From: Desulfocarbo indianensis
GTDB lineage: Bacteria; Desulfobacterota; Desulfarculia; Desulfarculales; Desulfarculaceae
Direction of reading: 5' to 3'
Assembly: GCA_001184205.1 (NCBI GenBank)
Contig: LBMP01000005.1
Span: 62,001-126,000 of the forward strand
Length of the DNA: 64,000 nt
Position numbers and translations under genes: made by a program. The notes below the pieces were generated by a model, which worked only from the letters and a program-made list of their open reading frames with translations, ran no database searches and had not been told where the DNA came from. Of this stretch, positions 1-8,066 are shown in pieces; positions within the stretch are counted from its first letter, which is position 1; every line of letters starts with the position of its first letter.

Positions 1-2959
1 GCAGCATGCCGAAAAAAGTGGTGAGGGTGGTCATCAGCACCGGCCGCAGGCGGTCGCGGCCGGCCTGCACGATGGCCTCGCGCCTTGGCTTGCCCCGCGC
101 CTGCAACAGCTTGGTGTAGTCCAGGAGCACGATGGCGTTGTTCACCACTATGCCCATGAGCATGATCAGGCCCATGAAGGAGACCAGGCCCAAGGTCAGG
201 CCGGTGAAGCGGAAGGCGTAGATCACCCCCACGAAGGCGAAGGGCACCGAGAACATGATTATGAAGGGATCGCGCAAATTGCCGAACAGAGCCGCCATGA
301 CCATGTAGGTCAGAACGATGCCCATGGCCAGAAGGATGGTGAGGTCCTCGAAGGCCTTTCTTTGCTCCTCCACGTCGCCGCCGAAAGCCAGAGTGACTCC
401 CAAGGGCAGTTCCAGCCCCTGCATGGCCTCCTGCGCGGCATCCTTGCCCTCTCCCAGCGAGATGCCCGCCAGGTCGGCCTCCACCTTGACCACCTTTTGC
501 AGGTTCTTGCGTTCGATCTCGATGGGCCCCCGGCGCTCCACCACCCTGGCCAGGTCCTTGAGCCTGAGCTTGCGGCCGTCGGGGGTGAACACGGGCACCT
601 GGGGCAGCAGGTCCAGGCGGTCCTTGTCCACGTCCGTAAAACGCGTGAAGATGTCGTAGTTGTCGCCGCCGTCGCGGTATTCGCTGGCCTTGAACCCGTA
701 GAGATAGTTGCGCACCTGCTGGGCCACCTGGCCGGCGGTGAGCCCCAGGAGCGAGGCCTTGTCGCGGTCCACCTCCACCCAAAGCTCGGGCCGGTGGTCC
801 TTTTGGCTGACGGAGACGTCGGTCAGGCCCTGCTTTTTCTTCAAGCGCCGGGCGAGCTCCCGGGCCACGGCCAGGTTGTTGTCCAAATCCGGGCCCTGCA
901 CCTCCAGGACCAGCGGCTTGGCTTGGCTGCCCGCCAAAACGGCCGAGGCTGGGTCAACCACCATCACCTTGAAGCGGGTGATGCCGGGAATATCCGCCAG
1001 ACGCTGGCGCAATACCTGGGCCACCTCCTTGGCCGAACGGTCGCGCTCTTCGCGGTCCACCAGTTTGAAGCCGATGGAGGCCGAGTTGGGCGCCTCGTCG
1101 AACCCCACGGCCACGCCGATGCCCATTTCCGTCTGCCCGGCCCAGCCGTACAGGGTCCTGAACTCCTCGGCCTTCACCACGCTCAGGATATCGGCGATGA
1201 CCCTTTCCACCACCTCGCCCGTCTTTTCAATGCTGGTGCCCTCTTCCAGGCGGAAATCCACGCTCACGTCGCCCGAGTCCACCTCCGGCATGAAGGAGGT
1301 GGAAAGAAAGGGAATCATGGTCATGGCGGACAAGAAAAAGGCCCCCACCAGAAACAGCACCACTTTCTTGTGGTCCAGGCTCCATTCCACCGCCCGCGAA
1401 TAGGCCTCGTCCAGGCGCGCGAAGCCGCGCTCCGACCAGTGATAAAGCCGCCGGCTCCATCCGTCGCGCTTCTCGTCCGCCCGGCTGTCCTGCTTGAGCC
1501 ACTGGGATGCCAGCATGGGCGTCATGCTGAGGGCGGTGAACAGGCTGGCCGCCAGGGTGACGGTGACCACGAAGGCCAGCTGCTTGAACATCACGCCCAC
1601 CAGGCCGCTCAAGAACATCATGGGTAAAAAGATGACCACCGTGGTGGCGGTGGAGGCGGTGATGGCCAGGCCCATCTCGCTGGCCCCGAACATGGCCGCG
1701 GTGCTGGGCCGCCCGCCGCGCTCCAGGTGGCGCACGATGTTCTCCAAAACCACGATGGCGTTGTCCACCACCATGCCCGAGGCGATGGCCAGGGACATCA
1801 GGGACACCATGTTCATGGAGTACCCGTTGAAATACATCATTATGAAGCTGATGATGAGCGAAAAGGGGATGGCCATGGCCACGATGATGGCGCTGCGCGG
1901 CTGGCGCAGAAAAACCAGGGTCACCAACACCACCAGGCAGATGCCTATGATGAGGCTCATGCGGAGGTTCTCGATGTTGGTGAGGATGTTGGCCGCGTTG
2001 TCCATCATGACCTTGATGGATACGTCGGAGGGCAATTGCGGCAGCAGCTCCGCGATGCGCTTCTTGACCCCCTCCACCACCGCCACCGTGTTCCTTCCGG
2101 TCTGCTTCTGGACCATGAAGACGATGGCCTGGCGCTTGCTGTCCCAGGCCGCCAGGTCTTCCGGCTTGTAGCCGTCCCGCACCTGGGCCACGTCCTCCAG
2201 GCGCACCGGCCGCCCCTGGAAACTGCCGATCACCGTGCGCCGCAACTCCTCGATGGAGGTGTAGCGTCCGGGGATGCGCACGAAATATTCCAGAGGCCCC
2301 TGCTTGGCCGACCCCGCCGGCAGATCCAGGTTTTGCCCGGCCAATACCTGATTCACCTGCTGGAGCGAGAGGCCGTAGCCTTCCAGCCTGGCCGAATCAA
2401 AATACACGTTGATGCGCCGGCGCAGGCCGCCGTAGATGATCAGGGCCCCCACCCCGGGAACCCGCCGCAGCTCGTCGGCGATGCGCTTGTCGGTGATGTG
2501 ATACAGCCGGGGCCAATTGGCCTCGGCCGACACGCTCACCACCATGACGGGCGAGGTGGCGCTGGAAAACTTGTAGAGCACCGGCGTTTCCGCGTCGTCC
2601 GGCAGGTCGCGCCGGGCCAGCTCCAGCCGGTCGCGCAGATCATTGGTGGCGGCGTCCAGGTCGGTGCCCCAATCGAACTTGCAGGCCACCGCCGAGAGAT
2701 TGTCCACGCTCTTGGAAGTAAGGGTATCCAGGTTGTTCACGCCGTTGACCTGGTCCTCGATGCGCTTGGTGACCTCGCTTTCCACGTCCGAGGCGCTGGC
2801 CCCCGGCCAGGTGGTCAGGATGGACACCACCGGCGGCTCCAATTCGGGAAACATGTCCACCGGCAAAAGACGCAGCGAAAACAGGCCCAGCACTATCACC
2901 CCCAGGAAAAGCATGAGGGTGGCCACCGGCTGTTTGACCGAAAACTCGGGAAGGCGCAT
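1..2959 (-). CDS. RND efflux pump inner-membrane subunit (AcrB/HAE1 type), 3' end outside window
   Basis: Proton-driven inner-membrane exporter that would act with the adaptor encoded just upstream and an outer-membrane channel not seen here. The protein starts MRLPEFSVKQPVATLM, the usual RND N-terminus with the first membrane helix, followed by a large periplasmic porter domain. The central membrane block carries SLAIASGMVVDNAIVVLENI, which contains the proton-relay acidic residue typical of the family. The second half repeats the pattern, with a later GIVVNNAIVLLDY segment. About 986 codons lie in the window; relatives have about 1020-1050, so only the last helices are missing. The start ATG at 2959 shares one base with the adaptor stop (TAATG), indicating translational coupling. 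Substrate cannot be deduced. Confidence 0.95.
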   Translation of the reverse strand, partial: MRLPEFSVKQPVATLMLFLGVIVLGLFSLRLLPVDMFPELEPPVVSILTTWPGASASDVESEVTKRIEDQVNGVNNLDTLTSKSVDNLSAVACKFDWGTDLDAATNDLRDRLELARRDLPDDAETPVLYKFSSATSPVMVVSVSAEANWPRLYHITDKRIADELRRVPGVGALIIYGGLRRRINVYFDSARLEGYGLSLQQVNQVLAGQNLDLPAGSAKQGPLEYFVRIPGRYTSIEELRRTVIGSFQGRPVRLEDVAQVRDGYKPEDLAAWDSKRQAIVFMVQKQTGRNTVAVVEGVKKRIAELLPQLPSDVSIKVMMDNAANILTNIENLRMSLIIGICLVVLVTLVFLRQPRSAIIVAMAIPFSLIISFIMMYFNGYSMNMVSLMSLAIASGMVVDNAIVVLENIVRHLERGGRPSTAAMFGASEMGLAITASTATTVVIFLPMMFLSGLVGVMFKQLAFVVTVTLAASLFTALSMTPMLASQWLKQDSRADEKRDGWSRRLYHWSERGFARLDEAYSRAVEWSLDHKKVVLFLVGAFFLSAMTMIPFLSTSFMPEVDSGDVSVDFRLEEGTSIEKTGEVVERVIADILSVVKAEEFRTLYGWAGQTEMGIGVAVGFDEAPNSASIGFKLVDREERDRSAKEVAQVLRQRLADIPGITRFKVMVVDPASAVLAGSQAKPLVLEVQGPDLDNNLAVARELARRLKKKQGLTDVSVSQKDHRPELWVEVDRDKASLLGLTAGQVAQQVRNYLYGFKASEYRDGGDNYDIFTRFTDVDKDRLDLLPQVPVFTPDGRKLRLKDLARVVERRGPIEIERKNLQKVVKVEADLAGISLGEGKDAAQEAMQGLELPLGVTLAFGGDVEEQRKAFEDLTILLAMGIVLTYMVMAALFGNLRDPFIIMFSVPFAFVGVIYAFRFTGLTLGLVSFMGLIMLMGIVVNNAIVLLDYTKLLQARGKPRREAIVQAGRDRLRPVLMTTLTTFFGML

Positions 2960-4149
2960 TATTCCGCCTCTCCTTTTTGGACCTGCTTCACCGGAGTGCC
3001 GTCCTGCAGGTTGGCAACGCCCCGTATCACCACTTCCTGGCCGGGTTTAAGCCCCTTTTTGATCTCGCGCTTGTCGCCAAAGGCCGGGCCGGCCTCCACG
3101 TTGACCTGCCGGGCCTTGCCGTCTTCCATGGTGAAGACGAACCAATTGCCCGTGCCCTGGGCGCGGCTCACCGCCTGGCGGGGCACCAGGAGCGCCTGGC
3201 GCCGGTCCAAGAGCACCGTGACCTGGGCGTACATGCCCGCGCGCAACAGCCGCTGGGGATTGGGCAGCACCACCTCCAGCTCGGCCGAGCGGGTGGCGGG
3301 GTTCAGGATGGGGCTGACCAGCTCCACCTGGCCCTTGAAAACCCGGCCGGGATAGGCGTCCACCGTTATTTCGGCGGCTTGGCCCGGCGTGGCCAGGGGA
3401 TAGTCGGGCTCGGCCACGCTGGTGATGACCTTGACCTTGCTTTCATTGGTGATTTGAAATAAGGGGTCCTTGTCAGAGGACAAGGCCCCCGGATCGAAAA
3501 ACCGCGCCGAAACATAGCCGTCCATGGGCGCGCGGATGACGTGATCGCCCAGGGCGATATCCACGCTTTGCAGCGCGGCCCGGGCCGCGGCGATCTGGGC
3601 CTGGGCCAGCTTGGCCTGGGCCTCGGCGGCCTGGTGCTCGGCGTGAATATGGTCCAGCCTCTGCTGGGGCGCGGCCTTTTTCTTTATCAAGGAAACGTAG
3701 CGCTCCTTGTCCTTGACCAGCACCGCAAGCTTGGCCTCCGCCGCCGCCTTGGCGGCCCTGGCCTGCTGCAGATTGGCCAGGATCTCCTGCCGCTTGGCCT
3801 GGTAGGTGGCCTGATCCAGGCGGGCCAGGACCTGCCCTTTTTCCACCCGGTCGCCGCGCTCCGCCAGAATCTCCTCTATGTGCTGGCCCTTCACCTTGGA
3901 GATGATCAACACCTGCCGCCAGGGCTGGATGTCGGCGGCCTGCTCCATGAGCACCTCGACCTGCGCCAGGCCGGCCGCCGCGAGCGTCACCGGCACCGCC
4001 TGCAGTTCGGCTTCGCGCTCATCCCCGCCCCAAAAGTAGGCCACCAGATTGAAGGCCATAATCAGGCCCAACCCGGCCAGCACGCCCATTACCCAGAGGC
4101 GGCCGCGGCCCTTTGCTTGCTTGCTTCCGGTTTCCTGGTCAGGGCTCAT
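2959..4149 (-). CDS. RND/HlyD-family periplasmic adaptor (membrane-fusion protein)
   Basis: Periplasmic adaptor linking the RND pump to an outer-membrane channel. The 396-aa protein has a short cytoplasmic N-terminus, one membrane anchor (WVMGVLAGLGLIMAFNLVAY), a lipoyl/barrel-sandwich half-motif (QHIEEILAERGDRVEKGQVL), an alpha-helical hairpin rich in Ala/Gln/Lys, the second lipoyl half (DHVIRAPMDGYVSARF) and beta-barrel plus membrane-proximal domains ending VANLQDGTPVK. The ATG at 4149 is chosen because GGGGAAGG lies just upstream and it overlaps the tetR stop by 11 bases; an upstream in-frame extension would run deep into tetR. Second gene of a tetR-adaptor-pump operon. Confidence 0.93.
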   Translation of the reverse strand: MSPDQETGSKQAKGRGRLWVMGVLAGLGLIMAFNLVAYFWGGDEREAELQAVPVTLAAAGLAQVEVLMEQAADIQPWRQVLIISKVKGQHIEEILAERGDRVEKGQVLARLDQATYQAKRQEILANLQQARAAKAAAEAKLAVLVKDKERYVSLIKKKAAPQQRLDHIHAEHQAAEAQAKLAQAQIAAARAALQSVDIALGDHVIRAPMDGYVSARFFDPGALSSDKDPLFQITNESKVKVITSVAEPDYPLATPGQAAEITVDAYPGRVFKGQVELVSPILNPATRSAELEVVLPNPQRLLRAGMYAQVTVLLDRRQALLVPRQAVSRAQGTGNWFVFTMEDGKARQVNVEAGPAFGDKREIKKGLKPGQEVVIRGVANLQDGTPVKQVQKGEAE

Positions 4150-4789
4150 AGCTAACCTTCCCCCGCAGGCCATCCAAAAAAATCCCGCAAAGACCCTGGG
4201 CGACCTCTCTGAGGTCAAAGGACTTGGGATCCGACGCGTACTGCAGATAGATTCCCACCCACATGGCCACCGCCCCGGCGGCGCTCACCTCCGGCTGCGC
4301 GCGCGGACTGAAAAAGCCCTCCCGCACGCCCTGCTCGATGGTCGCGCTCATGAAACAGCGCACCCTTTGGTATATCTTGCGGATTTCTCCCTTGGTGAAC
4401 ATCATGCGGTGGCCTTCAAAAAACATCTCCAACGCGCCGGGGTAGCTGTCCTGGCTCTGGTCCTGGAAATCGCCCGCCAACTCCTGGATCATGGCCGAGA
4501 AAAACTCGCTCAGTTTGCTTTCCGGGTCCAAATCCCGCGAATTTGATTCGAGAATGATTCGGTCGATTTTTGCGATGCAATCCAGCACCACCGCCTCGAA
4601 AAGCGAACGTTTGTCCTTGAAATGAAAATAGAGGCCGCCCTTGGTGAGACCGGCCTCAGCGGCCAGGTCTTCCATGCGCGCTTGCTGATAGCCGCGCTGA
4701 TTGAACAATTTGTGGGCGGCCTCCAATATGGCGGCGCGGCGCACCGGTTCGGGCAGCTTCTGCCGTTTGGGTTTCCTGGTTTCCTTCAT
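4139..4789 (-). CDS. TetR-family repressor of the efflux operon
   Basis: DNA-binding repressor, probably released by a pump substrate. In the 216-aa product the HTH lies at about residues 38-57 (RMEDLAAEAGLTKGGLYFHF), with the usual family pattern AAEAGLTKGGLYFHFKDK; the rest is the helical ligand/dimerisation domain. The start is ATG 4789, five bases after AGGAGG; a GTG two codons upstream overlaps that ribosome site and is less likely. It is the first gene of the operon and has an 18-bp perfect palindromic operator within its own promoter, so autoregulation is likely. The inducing ligand is unknown. Confidence 0.92.
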   Translation of the reverse strand: MKETRKPKRQKLPEPVRRAAILEAAHKLFNQRGYQQARMEDLAAEAGLTKGGLYFHFKDKRSLFEAVVLDCIAKIDRIILESNSRDLDPESKLSEFFSAMIQELAGDFQDQSQDSYPGALEMFFEGHRMMFTKGEIRKIYQRVRCFMSATIEQGVREGFFSPRAQPEVSAAGAVAMWVGIYLQYASDPKSFDLREVAQGLCGIFLDGLRGKVSYEP

Positions 4790-4806
4790 CACCACCTCCT
4801 GGCAGG

Positions 4807-4836
4807 AGGATACCGACCAGTCGGTATTATTGTCAA
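4807..4836 (-). promoter_or_regulatory. Promoter of tetR-efflux operon with embedded TetR operator
   Basis: Reading the minus strand, TTGACA (4836-4831) is separated by 18 bp from TATCCT (4812-4807). The spacer and the first bases of the -10 box carry the palindrome ATACCGAC-CA-GTCGGTAT (4810-4827, 8+2+8, perfect). This is the common TetR-family operator form, so repressor binding would block RNA polymerase directly. The ribosome site of tetR begins about 6 bp downstream of the -10 box, giving a very short leader. Confidence 0.75.
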
Positions 4837-4934
4837 TACGGCCAATGCCCGCCCTGGGGTGAAATGCATAACCATTTTGTTTTACTTATTATTTACCAGA
4901 CGGCCTGATGCGGCTCCGGAACCAGCCAAGGCCC

Positions 4935-6491
4935 CTAGGCGGTTGATCGCAGATTGCCGAGCTGAATCACCGGCTTGCTCTGGCCGGTTTGCTTGTCTTT
5001 CAGCATCACTTCCCGGGCGGAAAACGGCCCTTCCTGCTGAGTCAAGGTAAGGTTGGCCCGGGGGCCTCTGATCTCGGTGGTGGCGCCGGCCGCGGTGCGC
5101 ACGTTGAGCCATACGTGGCCGCTGGGCATGGCGGCCTCCATCTTGATGAGCTTGTCGCTCAGGCGCTCCAGCTCGTAGTCCAGCTCCTCCAGGCGGGCCC
5201 GGCCCGCCGCCACGCCCTCCTTGAGGGTTTCCCGCATGGGTTTGATCATGTTCACCTGGCCCAAGAGGTTTTCCCGGTTGGCCTGTTGGGCGGGGTCTTT
5301 CAAAGCGGCCAGCAGGCCCCTGAGGTCATTTTCCGTGGTGACCAGCTCCTCAGACTGGGCCTCCACGGCCTCCGCCAGGGCCCTGGTCTCTTTTTCCATG
5401 TCCTTAAGGGTGGTACGCACGGAGTACACCGCCTGCTCGAACTCGGGCCGCACTCCTAGCTGGATCACGGAGCCGCCCTTGCCGGTGCTGACTATCTCGC
5501 TTAAGGTCACGCCCCTTACCGCGAAGATCTTGCTGTTGACCACCCGGCCCACGCTGGAGGTCACGGTGACCTTGCCTTCCGCCTCGATGATGCTCTGCAC
5601 GATCTCATTTTCCACCACCACGTCCCCCTTGCAGGAGATGTGGGTGTCGCGGATGAAGCGGGCCACCACCTTGCCGCCCACTTTTACCTGGGAGCCCATT
5701 ATGCCGCCGCGCACCACCAGATTGTCGCGCACTTCCACCTGGCTGCGGGGCTCCAGTTCGCCCACTTCCAGATCATAGCAGCGGACCTTGAAATCGGAAA
5801 GCACGGCTCCGTCGACCTTGACCACGCCGGGAAAGTCCACGTGCCCGCTGGCGAAATCAACGTCGCCCTTAACTTCGAACACTTCCCTTATCTCGAAATG
5901 ATCGTCGTCCCGGCGAATGACCATACCCTGGGCCGCCGCCACCAGCACCCTGCCGTCCTGTTCGATATTGACGCCGTGGCCCTTGCGGAACTTGAGCGTG
6001 TGCGGCTTGGGAGGTTCGATGCGCTCCCCGCGCACCGTGATTCCGGGCTGCCCCGGCGCCTCCGGGGTCAGCACCGCCAGGGGGGTGCCCGCCTCCACCA
6101 CCGGCAGGGGGCCCTTGTCGCGAAAATCGATGTGGCCGCTGGCCGTCTGGCGCCCCACCCGCACCGATTCCAGGCTTACCTTGACCTCGATGGAAGCGTC
6201 CCGGCCTTCCTGGGGCCGCTTGCCCACCGCCACGATCTGGCCGTCTACGTCCTCGCCCTTGAGCAGCTTCTCCACCGCCTCGCGCAGGGCCTGCGGCTGG
6301 ATGCCGTGTTTGATGCCTTCGTCCCGTAACAGTTTGACGATGACGCGCTGCAGGGTGGTTTGATTCTGGCCCTCCATGGAGCGGCCGTACAGGCGCGCGG
6401 CAAGGCCGTCGCCGGTGACTTCCACCCGCAACGGGATAGTCTTGCTTGGAACTGGGGCGCCTTCCGTTGATTCAGCTGTCATGGTCCCCAT
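4935..6491 (-). CDS. FapA/DUF342-family protein
   Basis: The 518-aa protein belongs to the DUF342/FapA family, whose members are linked to polar flagellum assembly or surface polymers. An N-terminal domain of about 90 residues precedes the DUF342 region. A run of short beta-helix-like repeats (GDVDFASGHVDFPGVVKVDG, then GSQVKVGGKVVARFI, then VVVENEIVQSIIEAEGKVTV) is followed by a coiled coil at about 365-460 and a small C-terminal beta domain. No flagellar genes are adjacent, so the role is uncertain. Start is either ATG 6491 or ATG 6482; neither has a strong Shine-Dalgarno. It lies upstream of, and on the same strand as, the efflux operon but is separated from it by about 100 bp containing that operon's promoter. 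Confidence 0.85.
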   Translation of the reverse strand: MGTMTAESTEGAPVPSKTIPLRVEVTGDGLAARLYGRSMEGQNQTTLQRVIVKLLRDEGIKHGIQPQALREAVEKLLKGEDVDGQIVAVGKRPQEGRDASIEVKVSLESVRVGRQTASGHIDFRDKGPLPVVEAGTPLAVLTPEAPGQPGITVRGERIEPPKPHTLKFRKGHGVNIEQDGRVLVAAAQGMVIRRDDDHFEIREVFEVKGDVDFASGHVDFPGVVKVDGAVLSDFKVRCYDLEVGELEPRSQVEVRDNLVVRGGIMGSQVKVGGKVVARFIRDTHISCKGDVVVENEIVQSIIEAEGKVTVTSSVGRVVNSKIFAVRGVTLSEIVSTGKGGSVIQLGVRPEFEQAVYSVRTTLKDMEKETRALAEAVEAQSEELVTTENDLRGLLAALKDPAQQANRENLLGQVNMIKPMRETLKEGVAAGRARLEELDYELERLSDKLIKMEAAMPSGHVWLNVRTAAGATTEIRGPRANLTLTQQEGPFSAREVMLKDKQTGQSKPVIQLGNLRSTA

Positions 6492-6574
6492 GCCATGTGT
6501 GGTTCTGGGCGGTACTGTGCGGCTTACCGGCTAACCTTACCAAAATTGTAAGCTGCTTGTCGAGCCTTCCGGCT

Positions 6575-7945
6575 CTAAGAAGAAAATCCCAGCAACATAT
6601 TGCCCCCACTGGCAAAAATCCCAGCCACGCAACCGGTGACCAGGGTGGCCAGGGTGGCCGCCCAGAGGGCCTTCAAGCCCAGCCGGGACAACTCCCCCAG
6701 GCGCGTGGGAGCCAAGGCACCGTAACCACCAACGAAAATCGCCACTGACCCCACATGGGTGAAGCCGCACAGGGCATAGGAAGCCACCAGGGCGCTGCGC
6801 GAATATTGCAGGCCGCCTTGGTTGAGTATTTCCGACAAGTGCACATAGGCGGGAATTTCGGTGACCAGAATCCTCTCTCCCAGCAGGCCGGCCACTTGGC
6901 CCGCGTCCGCGGGAGGCACGCCCATGGCCACCGCCAGGGGCCAGGCCAGCCGGCTCAGCAGGCCCTCCAGGCTCAAGCCGGGAAAGCCCAGGCCTTCGCC
7001 CGCCCAGCCCAAAAGCCCATTGGCCAGGGAAACCAGGCTCAAAAAACTGATGAGCAGGGCCACGATGCCCACCAAAAGCTTGACCCCGTCCATGGAGCCC
7101 TGGGTGATCGCCTCCATGTAGCCGCCGTAGCGGCCCACTTCGGGATCGACCGTGCGGCCGGCGGTCACGGGCTCGCCGGTTTCCGGCTCCATCAATTTGG
7201 CCACCAGGATGGCCGCCGGCGCGCTGATAATGGAAGCGCTTACCAAATGGCCCGCGATGTTGGGAAACACCTCGCGGAGCGTGGAAACATAGACCCCCAG
7301 GGTGGTGGACGCCACCGTGGCCATGCAGGAAGTCAGCAGGCAGAAAAACTCGGAGCGGGTGAGTTGGGGCAGAAAGGGGCGCACCATGCCGGCTGATTCC
7401 ACCCCCACGAAAATATTGGAGGCCACGCCCAGGGACTCGGCCCCGCTGGCGCCCAGGGTCCGCACGAAAAGCCGGGCGAAAAGGCGCACCACCCATTGCA
7501 TGATGCCGGCCTGGTACAGCACCGCGCTCAAGGCCATGAAGAAGATCACCGTGGGCAGGGCCTGCACCCCCAGGATAAAGCCCAGGGAGCCTTCCTGGCC
7601 CGGCCCCAGGGCCAAGGGCCCGAATACGAACTTGATGCCGGCCTGGGCATGATCCAACAGGGCCACCACCGCCCGGTTGAGCCATAAGAGGACCGTGCGG
7701 CCCATGGGCAGGGTGAAAACCAGGGCGCCCATGGCCAGCATGATGCCCAAGCCCCAGAAAAAGCCGGGCCAATAGACCCGGCGGCGGTTGCGGCCCGTGA
7801 GCCAGGCCAGGGCGCAAATGAGCAAGAGGCCGGCGACGCTTACCAGGTTGTAATACCAGGGGGCGGACTGCAATTGATACTCCCGGAAAAACGGCAGGGG
7901 GGGGATAATAACACGGCTGGCGCGGGCGGGATAGTCCTGGCTCAT
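6575..7945 (-). CDS. CNT-family (NupC-like) nucleoside transporter
   Basis: Predicted cation-coupled nucleoside importer of 456 aa with about ten membrane segments. The gating domain (LPTVIFFMALSAVLYQAGIM), the region NIFVGVESAGMVRPFLPQL and the C-terminal CGFTHVGSVAIFVGGYGALAP correspond to CNT core segments; the last matches the family CGFANFSSIGIQIGG region. Where classical CNTs read GQTEAP in the substrate site this protein reads GVESAG, so substrate preference may be altered or not a nucleoside. A 60-70 residue N-terminal extension contains an extra helix. It is transcribed away from the ABC-F gene from a promoter with an extended -10 box. Confidence 0.85.
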   Translation of the reverse strand: MSQDYPARASRVIIPPLPFFREYQLQSAPWYYNLVSVAGLLLICALAWLTGRNRRRVYWPGFFWGLGIMLAMGALVFTLPMGRTVLLWLNRAVVALLDHAQAGIKFVFGPLALGPGQEGSLGFILGVQALPTVIFFMALSAVLYQAGIMQWVVRLFARLFVRTLGASGAESLGVASNIFVGVESAGMVRPFLPQLTRSEFFCLLTSCMATVASTTLGVYVSTLREVFPNIAGHLVSASIISAPAAILVAKLMEPETGEPVTAGRTVDPEVGRYGGYMEAITQGSMDGVKLLVGIVALLISFLSLVSLANGLLGWAGEGLGFPGLSLEGLLSRLAWPLAVAMGVPPADAGQVAGLLGERILVTEIPAYVHLSEILNQGGLQYSRSALVASYALCGFTHVGSVAIFVGGYGALAPTRLGELSRLGLKALWAATLATLVTGCVAGIFASGGNMLLGFSS

Positions 7946-7979
7946 TAGCGGCCGCCGCTTCCCAAGGCAGGATCAAGGC

Positions 7980-7988
7980 ATTATAGCA
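7980..7988 (-). promoter_or_regulatory. Extended -10 promoter for the CNT transporter
   Basis: The minus strand reads TGCTATAAT (7988-7980), a perfect TATAAT with the TGn extension. The -35 region 17 bp upstream is poor, as usual for extended -10 promoters. It lies 35 bp before the transporter start at 7945. Confidence 0.55.
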
Positions 7989-8066
7989 AAAAAGAATCTC
8001 CGCGTTCGCCGCCCCCCTAAGGCCGGCGTCTTGCCAGAGCGCCCGGCTGATGGTATCACCAGGCCC

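Noticed and set aside
362-3355. Long plus-strand open frames opposite the RND pump gene
   Set aside because: They are antisense shadows in a GC-rich gene; their translations are His/Gly/Gln-rich with no domain, while the minus strand encodes a clear RND protein.
6562-6575. GAGCC-TTCC-GGCTC hairpin just after the CNT stop, considered as a terminator
   Set aside because: The stem has only 5 bp and no T tract follows on the minus strand.
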